This document shows positions 18,277 through 27,698 of a stretch of 64,000 bases of DNA, piece by piece. Location of the stretch: assembly GCF_006517395.1 (NCBI RefSeq), contig NZ_VDCY01000007.1, positions 62,001-126,000 of the forward strand, read 5' to 3'. The stretch comes from Terrilactibacillus laevilacticus. GTDB taxonomy: Bacteria; Bacillota; Bacilli; Bacillales; Sporolactobacillaceae. The notes below the pieces were generated by a model that was not told the origin of the DNA, searched no databases, and saw nothing but the letters and a program-made list of their open reading frames with translations. How positions within the stretch are numbered: position 1 is the stretch's first letter; every line of letters starts with the position of its first letter. Made by a program: the position numbers and the translations under genes.

Positions 18277-19161
18277 CTACTTTTTAATTAAGTCGTCCAT
18301 CTTAGACTGGTATCTGTTCATTGCTTTTTCATCAAGCTTCTGCCTAGAGTTAAAGGAGATAGCTTGACTTCCCATTTGCCTCCATCCTTTTATAAAAGCC
18401 GATTTTCTCATTTTTTTATCTTTTGTATTTGTAAGCGGATCATTGAAATAAACATAATCCTGATCATACCCAGTTAATAGCACAGAGTGCTCTTTAAATG
18501 TAATCTTTATATTACCTTGCTTTGTATGCCATGTGACAAATTGACTTTCAGAGAGCTCATTAAAGTTTGTATTGTTAATAACCCAAATTGAAGAGCCACT
18601 TGCTAGTTGCTCCTCTATTTGACCCCACCCCTTTCCTGTTAGATCGACAGCACGATCTCCTAAATAACGCTCTGCTAATTGGAAAACAGGACCATGGTAT
18701 ACGGCATACCCCGGCCCTCCATGATATAAATTGCCGACAAACCCTTCATTTGGATTTCCGTTATAGTTGCCCTCTTTAAACGGAACTTTTTTTATTTGAC
18801 GGGCTAGTGTCATTTTATTAATCTTTAATCCAGCTTGATTTAAAAGCATCGTCAAACTTGTTACTTCGCATCCATTGGGGAGTTCAGGTAATTGACGGAT
18901 GAGTGGTGCATCAATCCTCGCCTCACTTTTTGTTTCATCTACCTCAGACTTTATTTGTGAATAATCCGTCTCATTTTCTATTTGGGTTGATGACGTTTTT
19001 TGCTTAGCTGACGTTTTAGATCGCTTCTTTTCATCAATTGCTGCATTCTTTTGAGGTGTTACTTTATTCGTATCTGTGATTTTCTCATCTAAATGCAATG
19101 CAGTCATAACTATGATTATTAGGGCAATGATGATATAAAGCATATATTTCATTCTAAGCAT
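18277..19161 (-). CDS. Secreted or membrane-anchored C39-like cysteine peptidase (YvpB-like)
   Basis: An N-terminal hydrophobic segment (MKYMLYIIIALIIIVMTA) acts as signal or anchor, followed by a Lys/Ser/Thr-rich linker to about residue 85. The catalytic part is a Peptidase_C39_2 fold: Cys in PNGCEVTSL (near 100), and the His/Asp region KEHSVLLTGYDQDYVYFNDPL near 235. The protein would act outside the membrane; its target is unknown. C39 peptidases proper process bacteriocin leaders inside ABC exporters, but this stand-alone group does not. The ATG at 19161 has GGGGA at good spacing; the ATG at 19176 abuts its only purine-rich site. Confidence 0.8.
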   Translation of the reverse strand: MLRMKYMLYIIIALIIIVMTALHLDEKITDTNKVTPQKNAAIDEKKRSKTSAKQKTSSTQIENETDYSQIKSEVDETKSEARIDAPLIRQLPELPNGCEVTSLTMLLNQAGLKINKMTLARQIKKVPFKEGNYNGNPNEGFVGNLYHGGPGYAVYHGPVFQLAERYLGDRAVDLTGKGWGQIEEQLASGSSIWVINNTNFNELSESQFVTWHTKQGNIKITFKEHSVLLTGYDQDYVYFNDPLTNTKDKKMRKSAFIKGWRQMGSQAISFNSRQKLDEKAMNRYQSKMDDLIKK

Positions 19162-19290
19162 CTTTTCATTCCCCATCCTTTATGTCATAAACATTATAGA
19201 GTACTATACATTTTAATATAGCTGAAAAACGGTCGATTCTCCAATTATTCTGCAGGATTATGGTAAAAGATAAAGTTATCATGAACGAAA

Positions 19291-19362
19291 CTAGTCCCCT
19301 TACCTATCTTCTTTGATACTCAGAATCTTGAGATGGAGGTCTTTTCTAGCCGTTAAGGCGGG
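19291..19362 (+). mobile_element. Solo copy of the IS200/IS605-like right end
   Basis: Reads CCTATCTTCTTTGATACTC, then CTTGAGATGGAGG and GTTAAGGCGGG. Closely matches, in inverted orientation, the block at 630-701, with scattered mismatches and small gaps. No open frame remains, so this is a decayed or solo end. Confidence 0.5.
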
Positions 19363-19380
19363 ATATAACAATGCTCAAAT

Positions 19381-19412
19381 AAAAAGGACATCCTCTCAAG
19401 AGATAGATGTCC
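19381..19412 (-). terminator. Terminator downstream of panE
   Basis: Arms GGACATC and GATGTCC with a self-paired CTCT/AGAG core, followed on the minus strand by five T. Confidence 0.65.
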
Positions 19413-19674
19413 ATCCAAAATTAACTTGATCACCTTATTTAGATTTAACAAAATTGCTTCATGCATATTTGACATATTTCGTACGGGATACATAATAGTG
19501 CACCTAACCTTGGATTGTATCAGACACAACATCCACTATCCCGAAGACATCTTTTATCAGATTGGAACTGATCACTCTTGACCTTCCTCGCTTTTAGCCA
19601 TCACATGCTAGGCATAGCGCGAAGCATGATTCAAATCATGAACAACCATTACAATGGTACATTTAAATGTTATA

Positions 19675-20598
19675 TTAGTTCTTATTTGCCTCATTTTCTG
19701 CAAATCTTAGTAGATGATAGATGGTTTCAATTGTCGCAACTGGTATATCTTTCTCATGAGCGAGTTTTATAACATAACCCATGATAGCATCTAACTCCAT
19801 TTTCTTTCCAGATTCAAAGTCTTGCAGCATCGATGTTTTATGATTTCCAGCATCTTCATTTTCTTCAAAGATCCAATTCGCTTGTTCAGGATCAAAATGA
19901 ATATTATAGGCTTTAGCAACAGCTAAGTATTCAGATTGAATCCGTTTCATAATGGGAAAGATGTCCTGATTATTTAGCGCAACGCCAACTTTGGTTTGAG
20001 TTAAAGCCGTAATTGGATTAAAACAAATGTTCCACAATAATTTTTCCCATTTTGCTTGTTGGATGTTATCAGAGACCTCGATCTCAACACCTAAATTTCT
20101 GAAGACCTCTGCAAGTTGATTAACCACTTTTGATCTTTCCTTCGTCCAATCACCCATGACAATTTTACCTTCTGCGACATGTTGAATAAGACCTGGTTTT
20201 TCAAAAATGGTAGATACAAATGCAGACCCCCCGATCACCCGGTCAGCCCCAAACTCTTCTGCTAAAATTTCTTCATTACCTATACCGTTCAGCAGGCATA
20301 AAATCTTCGTTTTTTCTGAGATAAGTTCTTTTATTTGAGGCATGACATCCTTAAGTGCTGTCGATTTAACCGCAAGTATAACAACATCACAAGGGTCCAA
20401 ACTCGGAATATCATCAGCTGCAACTGCTTTTACAGAAACAGAAAAATCCCCCCAAATACTCTCAATATGTAAATCATGATTTTGCAAATGTTCAAGGTTC
20501 TTTCCTCTCGCTATAAAAGTGACATTTTCACCTTGTCTTGTAAGCAATGCTCCATAAAAGCCTCCTATGGCCCCAGCACCCAATACAACAATATTCAT
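19675..20598 (-). CDS. panE: 2-dehydropantoate 2-reductase (ketopantoate reductase)
   Basis: NADPH-dependent reduction of ketopantoate to pantoate on the way to coenzyme A. The Rossmann loop VVLGAGAIGGFYGALL opens the protein; the C-terminal helical domain contains the catalytic Lys in QQAKWEKLLWNI (near 175) and the substrate residues NPITALT. 307 residues from the ATG at 20598, which follows GAGGG; the longer frame lacks a ribosome site. No panB or panC nearby, so it is monocistronic. Bacilli often have several PanE-like reductases, so the exact substrate could be another 2-keto acid. Confidence 0.88.
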   Translation of the reverse strand: MNIVVLGAGAIGGFYGALLTRQGENVTFIARGKNLEHLQNHDLHIESIWGDFSVSVKAVAADDIPSLDPCDVVILAVKSTALKDVMPQIKELISEKTKILCLLNGIGNEEILAEEFGADRVIGGSAFVSTIFEKPGLIQHVAEGKIVMGDWTKERSKVVNQLAEVFRNLGVEIEVSDNIQQAKWEKLLWNICFNPITALTQTKVGVALNNQDIFPIMKRIQSEYLAVAKAYNIHFDPEQANWIFEENEDAGNHKTSMLQDFESGKKMELDAIMGYVIKLAHEKDIPVATIETIYHLLRFAENEANKN

Positions 20599-20749
20599 GA
20601 TATCCCTCTTTTCATTCTCTTGATGTGGATTAAAAATGTTTTTTAAAATTATCATCATTTTGTGACTTTTTAATCTTCTTTTCTATTCTATCATAAAATA
20701 TCCGCTTTCCGACAATAACAATCACTTTTTGAATGTATAGAGTATCTAA

Positions 20750-20786
20750 ATAGATCGCCCTCTCTTAGCAAGAAGGGGCGATCTAT
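20750..20786 (-). terminator. Terminator after the cysA remnant
   Basis: TAGATCGCCC and GGGCGATCTA arms around a short loop, ten bases beyond the stop of the cysA remnant. Confidence 0.6.
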
Positions 20787-20795
20787 TAAAGTTCA

Positions 20796-21377
20796 TCAAT
20801 TGGCACGAAATACTTTAACTTTATTTGGTTTAACGTAAATATATTCTTCCGGTTTAATATTTAACTGCTGAAATTCGTCTTTCCTTAGATTTACTTCAAT
20901 TAATTGATGGTTATCTTCTCTTTCCAATTCGATGCGAGTGATGGGGCCAGTAGCATTAATATGTTCTATTTTGGCTTTTATCGATCGATTCCCTGTTGAT
21001 TCTTTTTCAATCAAAAAATTGTGTGGTCTAACAAATCCCAATGCAGGAGTCTCATTTTCATGACCATACTCTGGTACATCAAATTCTATATAACCATCGG
21101 TGAAAGTACCCTTATGAATGTTTCCCTTGATTAAATTAACGTTTCCAATAAAATCATAAACAAAGGGACTGGCCGGATTTTCGTATATTTGTTCTGGAGT
21201 ATCAATTTGTTCAATTTTACCATTATTAATAATGACGACTCGATCTGCCACTTCAAAGGCTTCCTCTTGATCGTGAGTGACAAATACACTTGTGATATTA
21301 AATTTTTGATGTAAATGTCTTAACCAATTCCGAAGTTCTTTTCTCACTTTTGCATCAAGGGCTCCGAATGGTGTCAA
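20796..21377 (-). pseudogene. Truncated sulfate/thiosulfate ABC transporter ATPase (CysA), N-terminal third missing
   Basis: The sequence begins in the middle of Walker B ([18 protein letters not shown], normally preceded by LLLDE) and continues with the H-loop [15 protein letters not shown], the [16 protein letters not shown] segment typical of CysA, and a C-terminal TOBE-like domain to the natural end. Walker A, Q-loop and the LSGGQ signature are absent, so it cannot hydrolyse ATP. Upstream of the break is the nrdG terminator, and no cysT, cysW or sulfate-binding protein is nearby. It is the end of a deleted sulfate uptake operon. Confidence 0.8.
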
Positions 21378-21408
21378 CTCGGTTTAATATGGATTATTTT
21401 TATTCAAC

Positions 21409-21466
21409 TAAAAACCACTCTTCAAAAACACGATATGTTTGTAAAGAGTGGTTTTCTTGTTTTTTA
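21409..21466 (-). terminator. Terminator of nrdD-nrdG
   Basis: Arms AAAACCACTCTT and AAGAGTGGTTTT about 35 bases beyond nrdG, flanked by T-rich DNA in both directions. Confidence 0.75.
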
Positions 21467-21498
21467 TACTATGCATATGCCTAGGAAATGTGTCACAC

Positions 21499-21996
21499 TT
21501 AACTCAAATAAGGAACAACGTAGCCAAATTCAATTGATTTTTTCACATCTATGATACGCTGATTCGAGGACCCACGAAATTTAAGTTTTAAATCTCTTTT
21601 ATCCAGTTCAAACTTACCATCAATAAGAACATGAAGGTGCTTTAGCATCTCACTTTTTTCTGAATCCAATAATATTTCCTCGAAAGTGAATCCAGACCAG
21701 CACCAAACATTTTTATTTTCACATTCTTTTTCAATACGTTTTAAAAGACGAGTTAAGATGATTGGATGTTCAAAAGGTTCCCCTCCAAGTAAGGATAATC
21801 CTGAAATTTGTTTCATTTTTAAATCATCTATTATTCTATCTTCAGTTTCCTTAGTGTAAGGAGAACCAAATCCAAAGTTCCAAGCCACAGCATTCCAACA
21901 TCCCTTACAATAATGACGACATCCGCTGACAAACAAGGAATGTCGTATCCCTAATCCATTCAGCATATCAAAACGTTTGTAATCTGCATAATTCAT
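21499..21996 (-). CDS. nrdG: Anaerobic ribonucleotide reductase activating protein
   Basis: Radical-SAM enzyme that generates the glycyl radical on NrdD. The CxxxCxxC iron-sulfur motif is CRHYCKGC (near residues 25-32), followed by a short radical-SAM half-barrel with LSLLGGEPFEH. 165 residues from the ATG at 21996, chosen because AGGTGG lies nine bases upstream; an in-frame ATG at 22017 overlaps nrdD but has no site. It is coupled to nrdD, its only known substrate, and expected to be expressed without oxygen. Confidence 0.93.
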   Translation of the reverse strand: MNYADYKRFDMLNGLGIRHSLFVSGCRHYCKGCWNAVAWNFGFGSPYTKETEDRIIDDLKMKQISGLSLLGGEPFEHPIILTRLLKRIEKECENKNVWCWSGFTFEEILLDSEKSEMLKHLHVLIDGKFELDKRDLKLKFRGSSNQRIIDVKKSIEFGYVVPYLS

Positions 21997-22009
21997 AACT
22001 TTTAACCAC

Positions 22010-23863
22010 CTAAACATGCTTTGTTCGACTATTAATCTCTTTTAGACGTCCTTTAATAGGCTTTCGTTGTATCACGGAACCGAGATATCCGCATAACCGC
22101 CTGATACATGAAGTGGTTTCTGGGTTGTGATTATGACAATTTGGGCACTGAAAACCATGAGCCGTTGACTCAAACTCTCCTTCAAAGTCGCATTCATAAC
22201 ATTTATCGATGGGCGTATTTGTACCAAAGTAACCAATACGATCATAAGCATAATCCCAAACTACTTCTAATCCTTCAAGATTATGAATTAAAGATGGAAA
22301 TTCACAATAGTGAATGAAACCACCTGTCGTGTATGGCTCATAATCTTTCTCAAAATCTATTTTCTCAAATGGATTCACTTTTTTTCGAGTGTCATAATGA
22401 AAACTATTCGTATAATAGCCTTTATCTGTGATGTCTTCAATTTCGCCAAAATCTTGGGTATCCAACCGGCAAAAACGATCTGTAAGTGATTCTGAAGGCG
22501 TTGCATATACACTGAATCCATAGCCTGTTTCCTTTTTCCAGCTATCAGCTGCATCTTTTAATGCTTTCATGATATCCAAAGTAAATGTTTTTGCGTCTTC
22601 ACTCTTTTCCCATTCTGATCCATAAAAAACTGTCGCTACTTCATATAAACCAATATATCCAATCGATATCGTAGCCCGACCGCCTTGAAACATATCCATG
22701 ACATGTTCATCTGCTTGGAGTCTAATTCCCGTTGCCCCATATTGATAAAGGATGGGGGCATTTTTTGCTAATGTCCGATGTAAATTTTCAATTCTGAACA
22801 TGAGAGCTTCATAGACGATGTCTAATCTCTCATAAAACAGTGACCAAAATATAGCCTTATCTCCATTCGATTCGATGGCTATTCGAGGTAAATTCAAGGT
22901 ACAAACACCGAGATTATTTCTACCGTCTGTGATGTACTTGCCATTTTCCTGATAAGAAGATAGAAATGAACGACACCCCATGGGGCTTTTAAAGTCTCCC
23001 GTGATTTCCACTATTTTATCGTAACTTAAAATATCCGGATACATTCGTTTTGCCGAACACTCCAGGGCAAGTTTTTTAATGTCATAATTAGGATCATTGC
23101 AATCTAAATTAATGCCACGTTTCAGCGTGAAAATTAACTTGGGAAAAACAGCCGTTTTCTTATCCCTTCCAAGACCCTCTATCCGAACCTTTAAGATCGC
23201 TTTTTGAATTTGTCTTGCAAACCAAGACGTGCCAAGACCAAAATTAAAACTAAAAAAAGGGGTTTGTCCATTAGAACTAAATAGCGTATTAATTTCGTAT
23301 TCAAGAGATTGCATCGCATCATAGATTTCTTTTTCGGTCATCTTATAAGCATACTCTTCCTGTTCCTTTTCCCCAGGAATCCACCTCTTGCCGTTTCTTA
23401 AATGTTTTTTAAAACTTCGAATCGCATATGGCTCTAATACTTCATCTGCACGATTAAACGTTGTTCCACCATAAATATTGGAGGAGACATTGGCTACGAT
23501 TTGTGCGACGAGGGCAGCTGCTGTTTTTATTGATTTAGGTTCTTCAATATCCGCATGACCAATCGAAAAACCATTTTCGAACATGCCTTTAAAATCAATT
23601 AACATACAATTAAACATCGGAAAAAAAGGGGAATAATCAAGATCATGAAAATGAATTTCGCCTCTTTCATGCGATTCTGCCACTCTCTTAGGTAGTAAAT
23701 AACGCAAGGCATAATCTTTAGCCGCAATTCCTGCCAAGAGATCTCTCTGTGTATTAAATACATTTCCGTCTTTATTTGCATTTTCATTTGCTATTGTTTC
23801 ATCAAGTATGATTAACTCACGGATTTTTTCATCCAATGCTTTATTAACGAAAGTTTCAACCAT
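22010..23863 (-). CDS. nrdD: Anaerobic ribonucleoside-triphosphate reductase (class III)
   Basis: Reduces ribonucleoside triphosphates to deoxynucleotides under anaerobic conditions using a glycyl radical. The C-terminal radical site is RRLCGYLG, and the zinc site is formed by CYEC and CPNC just before it. The 617 residues begin directly with the catalytic barrel (LDETIANENANKDGNVF): the N-terminal ATP-cone found in the roughly 700-residue enzymes is absent, as in the staphylococcal type, so dATP inhibition through a cone is not expected. A good ribosome site (GAGGTGAAGAG) precedes the ATG. nrdG follows immediately. Confidence 0.95.
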   Translation of the reverse strand: MVETFVNKALDEKIRELIILDETIANENANKDGNVFNTQRDLLAGIAAKDYALRYLLPKRVAESHERGEIHFHDLDYSPFFPMFNCMLIDFKGMFENGFSIGHADIEEPKSIKTAAALVAQIVANVSSNIYGGTTFNRADEVLEPYAIRSFKKHLRNGKRWIPGEKEQEEYAYKMTEKEIYDAMQSLEYEINTLFSSNGQTPFFSFNFGLGTSWFARQIQKAILKVRIEGLGRDKKTAVFPKLIFTLKRGINLDCNDPNYDIKKLALECSAKRMYPDILSYDKIVEITGDFKSPMGCRSFLSSYQENGKYITDGRNNLGVCTLNLPRIAIESNGDKAIFWSLFYERLDIVYEALMFRIENLHRTLAKNAPILYQYGATGIRLQADEHVMDMFQGGRATISIGYIGLYEVATVFYGSEWEKSEDAKTFTLDIMKALKDAADSWKKETGYGFSVYATPSESLTDRFCRLDTQDFGEIEDITDKGYYTNSFHYDTRKKVNPFEKIDFEKDYEPYTTGGFIHYCEFPSLIHNLEGLEVVWDYAYDRIGYFGTNTPIDKCYECDFEGEFESTAHGFQCPNCHNHNPETTSCIRRLCGYLGSVIQRKPIKGRLKEINSRTKHV

Positions 23864-23972
23864 CTCTTCACCTCAACATATAATTTTAAAAAAACTTTAC
23901 CACAATATATAGTATTAAGAAGTGATAGAAAGCACATATATTGTATGCTGATTAGATAATTGAATGGTTGAG

Positions 23973-24563
23973 CTATAATTGTTCACTCTTAAAATATCCT
24001 TTTAGAATACTTGTTAATTTCTCTAATATCATATATTCATCAGTGGCATATTTTTTTACCATTGCAGCTAAACTGTCCCGATATTTATGCGCTCTCTCAA
24101 ATTTTGTTTTAAAACTGTAAAAATTAATGTCAACATCAAGGGAATAGCCATTACGAAAGACCACTCGAGTGGTACCTCCATCAACGTTATGATAATGATC
24201 AATTTGGGTTAATGATAACCATATACACTTTCGAATTTGTTTTGGTGAGTGAAGGGGAAATAAATAGACATCCAATTCTTTGCAAATACATACAGGTACC
24301 ATTTTTATCTTACCCATCACTCGATTCACATGTTCTTTGTTACTTTTATAACTAGAGCCAAAGTTATGGCATGATTTATCGACAATTTTTAAAGCATGTG
24401 ATTGGATTCTGTATTGTTTTTTTTCTTCTAAAACCAATGTCCATGGATATCCATATGGACCGTCTGTTGGTAATAAAGCCATTGTACTAGGATGAATGAT
24501 ATATTCTTCTAACGTCATAGTAGGTTTGCTATTATTCAGTGTGATCTCCTCCCTAATATTCAC
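23973..24563 (-). CDS. comK: Competence transcription factor ComK
   Basis: Master activator of DNA-uptake genes in Bacillales. Family landmarks: LKIVDKSCHNFGSSY (near residue 60), the long middle segment with IRKCIWLSLTQI, and the FRNGYSLDVDINFYSFKTK block. Length about 196 from a GTG at 24563, which has no proper site. The only strong Shine-Dalgarno sequence (GGGAGGAG) stands eight bases before an in-frame CTG at 24539, so the true start may be that CTG or the ATG at 24518. It implies that the organism is or was naturally transformable. No recognisable ComK box (paired AAAA-N5-TTTT) was found upstream. Confidence 0.88.
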   Translation of the reverse strand: MNIREEITLNNSKPTMTLEEYIIHPSTMALLPTDGPYGYPWTLVLEEKKQYRIQSHALKIVDKSCHNFGSSYKSNKEHVNRVMGKIKMVPVCICKELDVYLFPLHSPKQIRKCIWLSLTQIDHYHNVDGGTTRVVFRNGYSLDVDINFYSFKTKFERAHKYRDSLAAMVKKYATDEYMILEKLTSILKGYFKSEQL

Positions 24564-24690
24564 CTTTTTATTTTACCGTCTTGTTCTTATTCAGTCCTTT
24601 TTTTAAAAATATCATCTCCTGACTCTTTTAATACTTTTTCTTTAGAGAATTCAAGTTAGATCATCATAAACAAAGAAGTGGTTAACTAAG

Positions 24691-24795
24691 GTGCGAAATC
24701 AAGAAGGAATACCGAAGTATGTAGAAAAATATGAATGTTATAGAGGACTTTATAGTTGGTGTCAATATGGCGAACCAATGAATCAAGATGAATGA
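24691..24795 (+). CDS. Possible small peptide or gene remnant, function unknown
   Basis: GTG-started frame of 34 residues (contains KYVEKYECYRGLYSWCQYGE), rich in Tyr, Lys and Glu and thus protein-like in composition. The ribosome site is poor (AAGG touching the start). A terminator-like hairpin lies 50 bases further on. It could be the surviving piece of a larger gene. No family recognised. Confidence 0.25.
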   Translation: MRNQEGIPKYVEKYECYRGLYSWCQYGEPMNQDE

Positions 24796-24847
24796 GAGTA
24801 GAACCTGCCCTCAGACAAAAAACTTCGGAATATCGGATCATTGTTCA

Positions 24848-24895
24848 ACAAAAAGGTAAAAAGGTACTTTTGACTTAATTCTTTTTACCTTTTTG
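24848..24895. terminator. Terminator-like hairpin
   Basis: Arms CAAAAAGGTAAAAAG and CTTTTTACCTTTTTG, ending in T-rich sequence on either strand. Confidence 0.6.
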
Positions 24896-25231
24896 TTAAT
24901 CATATTATATCAGACAAATAATAGAATATTGTGACTCTTTGTGATATTTTTTTGACAAAATTCAAAACTTTTAAATATTGAAAATAGAATATCACAAGAA
25001 AATAGATGATTAGAATGGGTGACTTATCCACATGCCATATAAATTAATAGACAACCCATAAGGAAAAGAGGAAGTAACTGGGGAATTTTATTTCGGCAAG
25101 GGGAATGGGGGTTAACATGATTATCTAAATACCGGTATCGTCTTGAATTCAGATGTATATATCCTTTTTTGTAGCTATCCGAATATATAAAAGATAACAA
25201 TACATAGATTAACGAACAAATCGAGTTAAGT

Positions 25232-25840
25232 TCAAGAAACTTTAATGGATTTATTTAAGACATAATGAATAAACAAATGGACAAGCTCTTTATCATAATA
25301 AACATCCACATATTTAGCTAACTCTCTTAATGCTTCTTCTTGAGTATATTCATTCTTTAAATTTCTTGGATGTACCATCAAATCATAATCGTTAATAATT
25401 CTTAACATCCGACAGTAATAGGGTATTTTATCCTTTTTGTAATAAAGCGGATAACCAGATCCGTTAATATTCTCATGATGCAATAAAATAACACTCATAT
25501 CGATAGATGCATCATTTAAATACGTGTTAATAATTTCTTCACCATATAAAACATGATTCGATAGTTCCTCTTCCTCTTTAGGAGTTAATGGCTCTGTTTT
25601 TGCAAGCAAATAAGCATCCACGTACAAATATCCAATATCATGGAGTAAAAATGCATCAACAATAGACAACCTAGTTTCCATAGATATATTTAAATATCGA
25701 CAAAAGTCTGTACATAGGTTAGCTACATTTATAGAGTGATTAAATGTATAAAAATCATGTTCTCTTAGTTGGTATAACAATAGGTCAAATCGCTCATCAC
25801 GGGATAAGAGTTCCATTTTGTTCAACATAAGGTTTTCCAT
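25232..25840 (-). CDS. HD-domain phosphohydrolase (HD-GYP-like)
   Basis: A 202-residue cytoplasmic protein with metal-binding HD motifs: FNHSINVANL (His), LLHDIGYLYVD (HD pair near residues 67-68), then SNHVLYGEEI and LLHHENINGSGYP. The last resembles the GYP-type extension (HHExxNGxGYP) of cyclic-di-GMP phosphodiesterases. No sensory or receiver domain is attached. It probably cleaves a cyclic nucleotide or another phosphoester; the substrate is inferred from the motif only. The gene is monocistronic, with an AT-rich 270-base region upstream. Confidence 0.8.
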   Translation of the reverse strand: MENLMLNKMELLSRDERFDLLLYQLREHDFYTFNHSINVANLCTDFCRYLNISMETRLSIVDAFLLHDIGYLYVDAYLLAKTEPLTPKEEEELSNHVLYGEEIINTYLNDASIDMSVILLHHENINGSGYPLYYKKDKIPYYCRMLRIINDYDLMVHPRNLKNEYTQEEALRELAKYVDVYYDKELVHLFIHYVLNKSIKVS

Positions 25841-26050
25841 CGCATCATCCCCATTTCTAATTGATTTAATCTTACGAGGGAAACAGAAAATTGGTAAAAT
25901 ATACTGTTGATCGTAGTTGTTTTACATGGTTAGTAGGCCACTATTCCTATTAAAGTAATTATCGGTTTAACATTATGCTTTTTAAAGTAGGAAAATAGAA
26001 TTAATTTTGACAAATTTACGAATTATCCTCTTAAGTTGTGATTGTATATA

Positions 26051-26091
26051 GTAAAAAGAACACTACCATTTTCGGTAGTGTTCTTTTTACT
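26051..26091. terminator. Perfect-stem terminator downstream of the YitT-like gene
   Basis: Arms AAAAAGAACACTACC and GGTAGTGTTCTTTTT with a six-base loop; works on the minus strand after the gene at 26111. Confidence 0.85.
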
Positions 26092-26110
26092 TTATTAACT
26101 TTTATTTTCT

Positions 26111-26734
26111 TCATTCATTCACTGCCATTTTTGAATCATGTTTATAGTTTTTAGATACATTTTTATCCATTGATTTTCCTATACTATTTTTATAATAGCT
26201 AATGACTACTGAAGTGACGATGACAGATAAAATGGAGAAGATACCACTCCATATTCCTATAGTAAAGAAACTAATCAATACAACACAAAAATCGAAAAGA
26301 AAATTTATCACTCCTGGATTATAACCAAACCTTTTTTGTAAAAATAGGGCTAAAATATTTGCTCCTCCGAGAGAAGAACCATGACTAAATAATACAACTA
26401 ATCCTAAACCGACTATACAACCTCCTAAAATAGAACCTACCCAAACAGGAAGTGAAAATGGTATAATATAATAATCTAAACTGGACATTAGTGATAAGAT
26501 CGTTATAGAAATAACTGTATTTAGGGTAAATTTAAACCCCATCCGAATAAGTGAGAAAACATAAAATGGCAGATTTATAACGAAAAATACGATTGAAAAA
26601 GGTAAGTCAGTTAGAAAAGACAAGCTTAGTGATAATCCTGCTGTCCCACCTGTTACAACATGACTATGCCTCAATATAATAAGCCCGATGGTTGTCATTA
26701 AGCATCCAAGCAAAATGGCTAATCCTTTTTTCAT
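26111..26734 (-). CDS. YitT-family membrane protein
   Basis: About 207 residues with five to six membrane segments. The start of the family (MKKGLAILLGCLMTTIGLIIL, then VVTGGTAGLSLSLSF) and the SHGSSLGGANILALFLQKRFG segment identify the YitT/DUF161 group, whose transport role is unknown. The usual soluble C-terminal DUF2179 domain is missing; the tail is a short charged stretch. I favour the ATG at 26734, which has GGAGTGA upstream, over ATGs at 26788 and 26800 that lack a site. It is divergent from an Lrp-type regulator, which may control it. Confidence 0.8.
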   Translation of the reverse strand: MKKGLAILLGCLMTTIGLIILRHSHVVTGGTAGLSLSLSFLTDLPFSIVFFVINLPFYVFSLIRMGFKFTLNTVISITILSLMSSLDYYIIPFSLPVWVGSILGGCIVGLGLVVLFSHGSSLGGANILALFLQKRFGYNPGVINFLFDFCVVLISFFTIGIWSGIFSILSVIVTSVVISYYKNSIGKSMDKNVSKNYKHDSKMAVNE

Positions 26735-26901
26735 CGGTAAATCACTCCAATTCATTTTGAATAAATGTTTAAACTCTCTAATATTCATGATAAAATACAT
26801 TTACGAAACTTTACATAGACTAATGAAGTTGTTTCCTATCATAATCATGTAATATGTATGAATTTATAGTATAGTTACTTCATTTTGAAAGGAAGTTATT
26901 T

Positions 26902-27348
26902 ATGGACAAATTGGACATACGTTTACTTGAGCTTTTGCAAAAAGATGGTCGTATGACAATTAGTGAATTATCGAAGCAATTAGCCCTTAGCAGACCTAGC
27001 ATCTCAGAACGTATACATCGACTAATTGAAAAAGGGATTATCGAAGGCTTTACAGCAAGAATATCACCCAGTGCCGTGGGACGTGACATCTTGTTATTCA
27101 TACAAATTAGTGGTTTAAAAGTTTCTGCAGATGAATTTGAAGAATTAGTAAAAAAAGAATCTGACATTCTAGAATGCCATCGAATTACAGGAGATGCGAG
27201 CTATTTATTGGGAGCCGCAGTGGCAGGCATGAAAGGGATGAGAGCTCTTATTGATCGCTTAATGCCGTATGCCATCGTCAATACATCGACCGTTTTAACT
27301 TCGCCAGTTCCCTATCGCTCGGTTTTACCACCCAAAGGTTCTAGTTAA
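26902..27348 (+). CDS. Lrp/AsnC-family transcriptional regulator
   Basis: 148 residues: an N-terminal winged helix (LDIRLLELLQKDGRMTISEL, recognition helix around SRPSISERIHRL) and a C-terminal RAM ligand-binding domain starting near residue 65. Such proteins form octamers that sense amino acids. The ATG follows AAAGGAAG. Divergent orientation toward the YitT-like gene (about 170 bases apart) suggests it regulates that gene and itself. A miniature element follows downstream. Confidence 0.9.
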   Translation: MDKLDIRLLELLQKDGRMTISELSKQLALSRPSISERIHRLIEKGIIEGFTARISPSAVGRDILLFIQISGLKVSADEFEELVKKESDILECHRITGDASYLLGAAVAGMKGMRALIDRLMPYAIVNTSTVLTSPVPYRSVLPPKGSS

Positions 27349-27411
27349 TCATTCATTCTTGGACAACCTATTATAGGATAAAGAAAACTTGCCGATAGCG
27401 GGACCTATAAG

Positions 27412-27565
27412 AGGTTGTTCAAAAAGTCAACAAATGATAAGCGGCGAATCTCGGCGCCCGCTCGTTTATTCCGGTCCTCATGTAGCAAAAACCTACATTC
27501 CGGTCCTCAAAACGGCGCCGCCTTGATCTTCTTGCTTCTAATTTGCTCCCTTTTTGAACACGCAC
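27412..27565 (+). mobile_element. Miniature inverted-repeat element, copy B (154 bp)
   Basis: Short form, ends AGGTTGTTCAAAAAGTC and TGAACACGCAC. Exact 6-bp target duplication TATAAG on both sides (27406-27411, 27566-27571). Confidence 0.9.
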
Positions 27566-27698
27566 TATAAGGCGCAGACAGAAGCCTAGAATGTATCACT
27601 ACATCTTCGCCTTCTTGGCAACCCGATGCTTATTCGAAGAAGATTATGCTAGTTGCTCTAATACTTTATATTTTAAATTTTTATACTTTCTTAAAGCA

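Larger units (their letters stand above)
19163..19674. other. Gene-poor stretch with an IS right-end relic and a terminator
   Basis: Contains the IS605-like right-end relic (19291-19362) and the panE-side terminator (19381-19412). No convincing gene is present; a plus-strand frame that overlaps panE has no ribosome site and poor composition. Confidence 0.6.
24564..25231. other. Largely non-coding stretch between comK and an HD-domain gene
   Basis: Holds a possible 34-codon frame at 24691-24795 and a terminator-like hairpin at 24848-24895. The remaining part (24900-25230) is AT-rich with a TTGACA at 24952 but no convincing partner box or gene. Confidence 0.5.
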
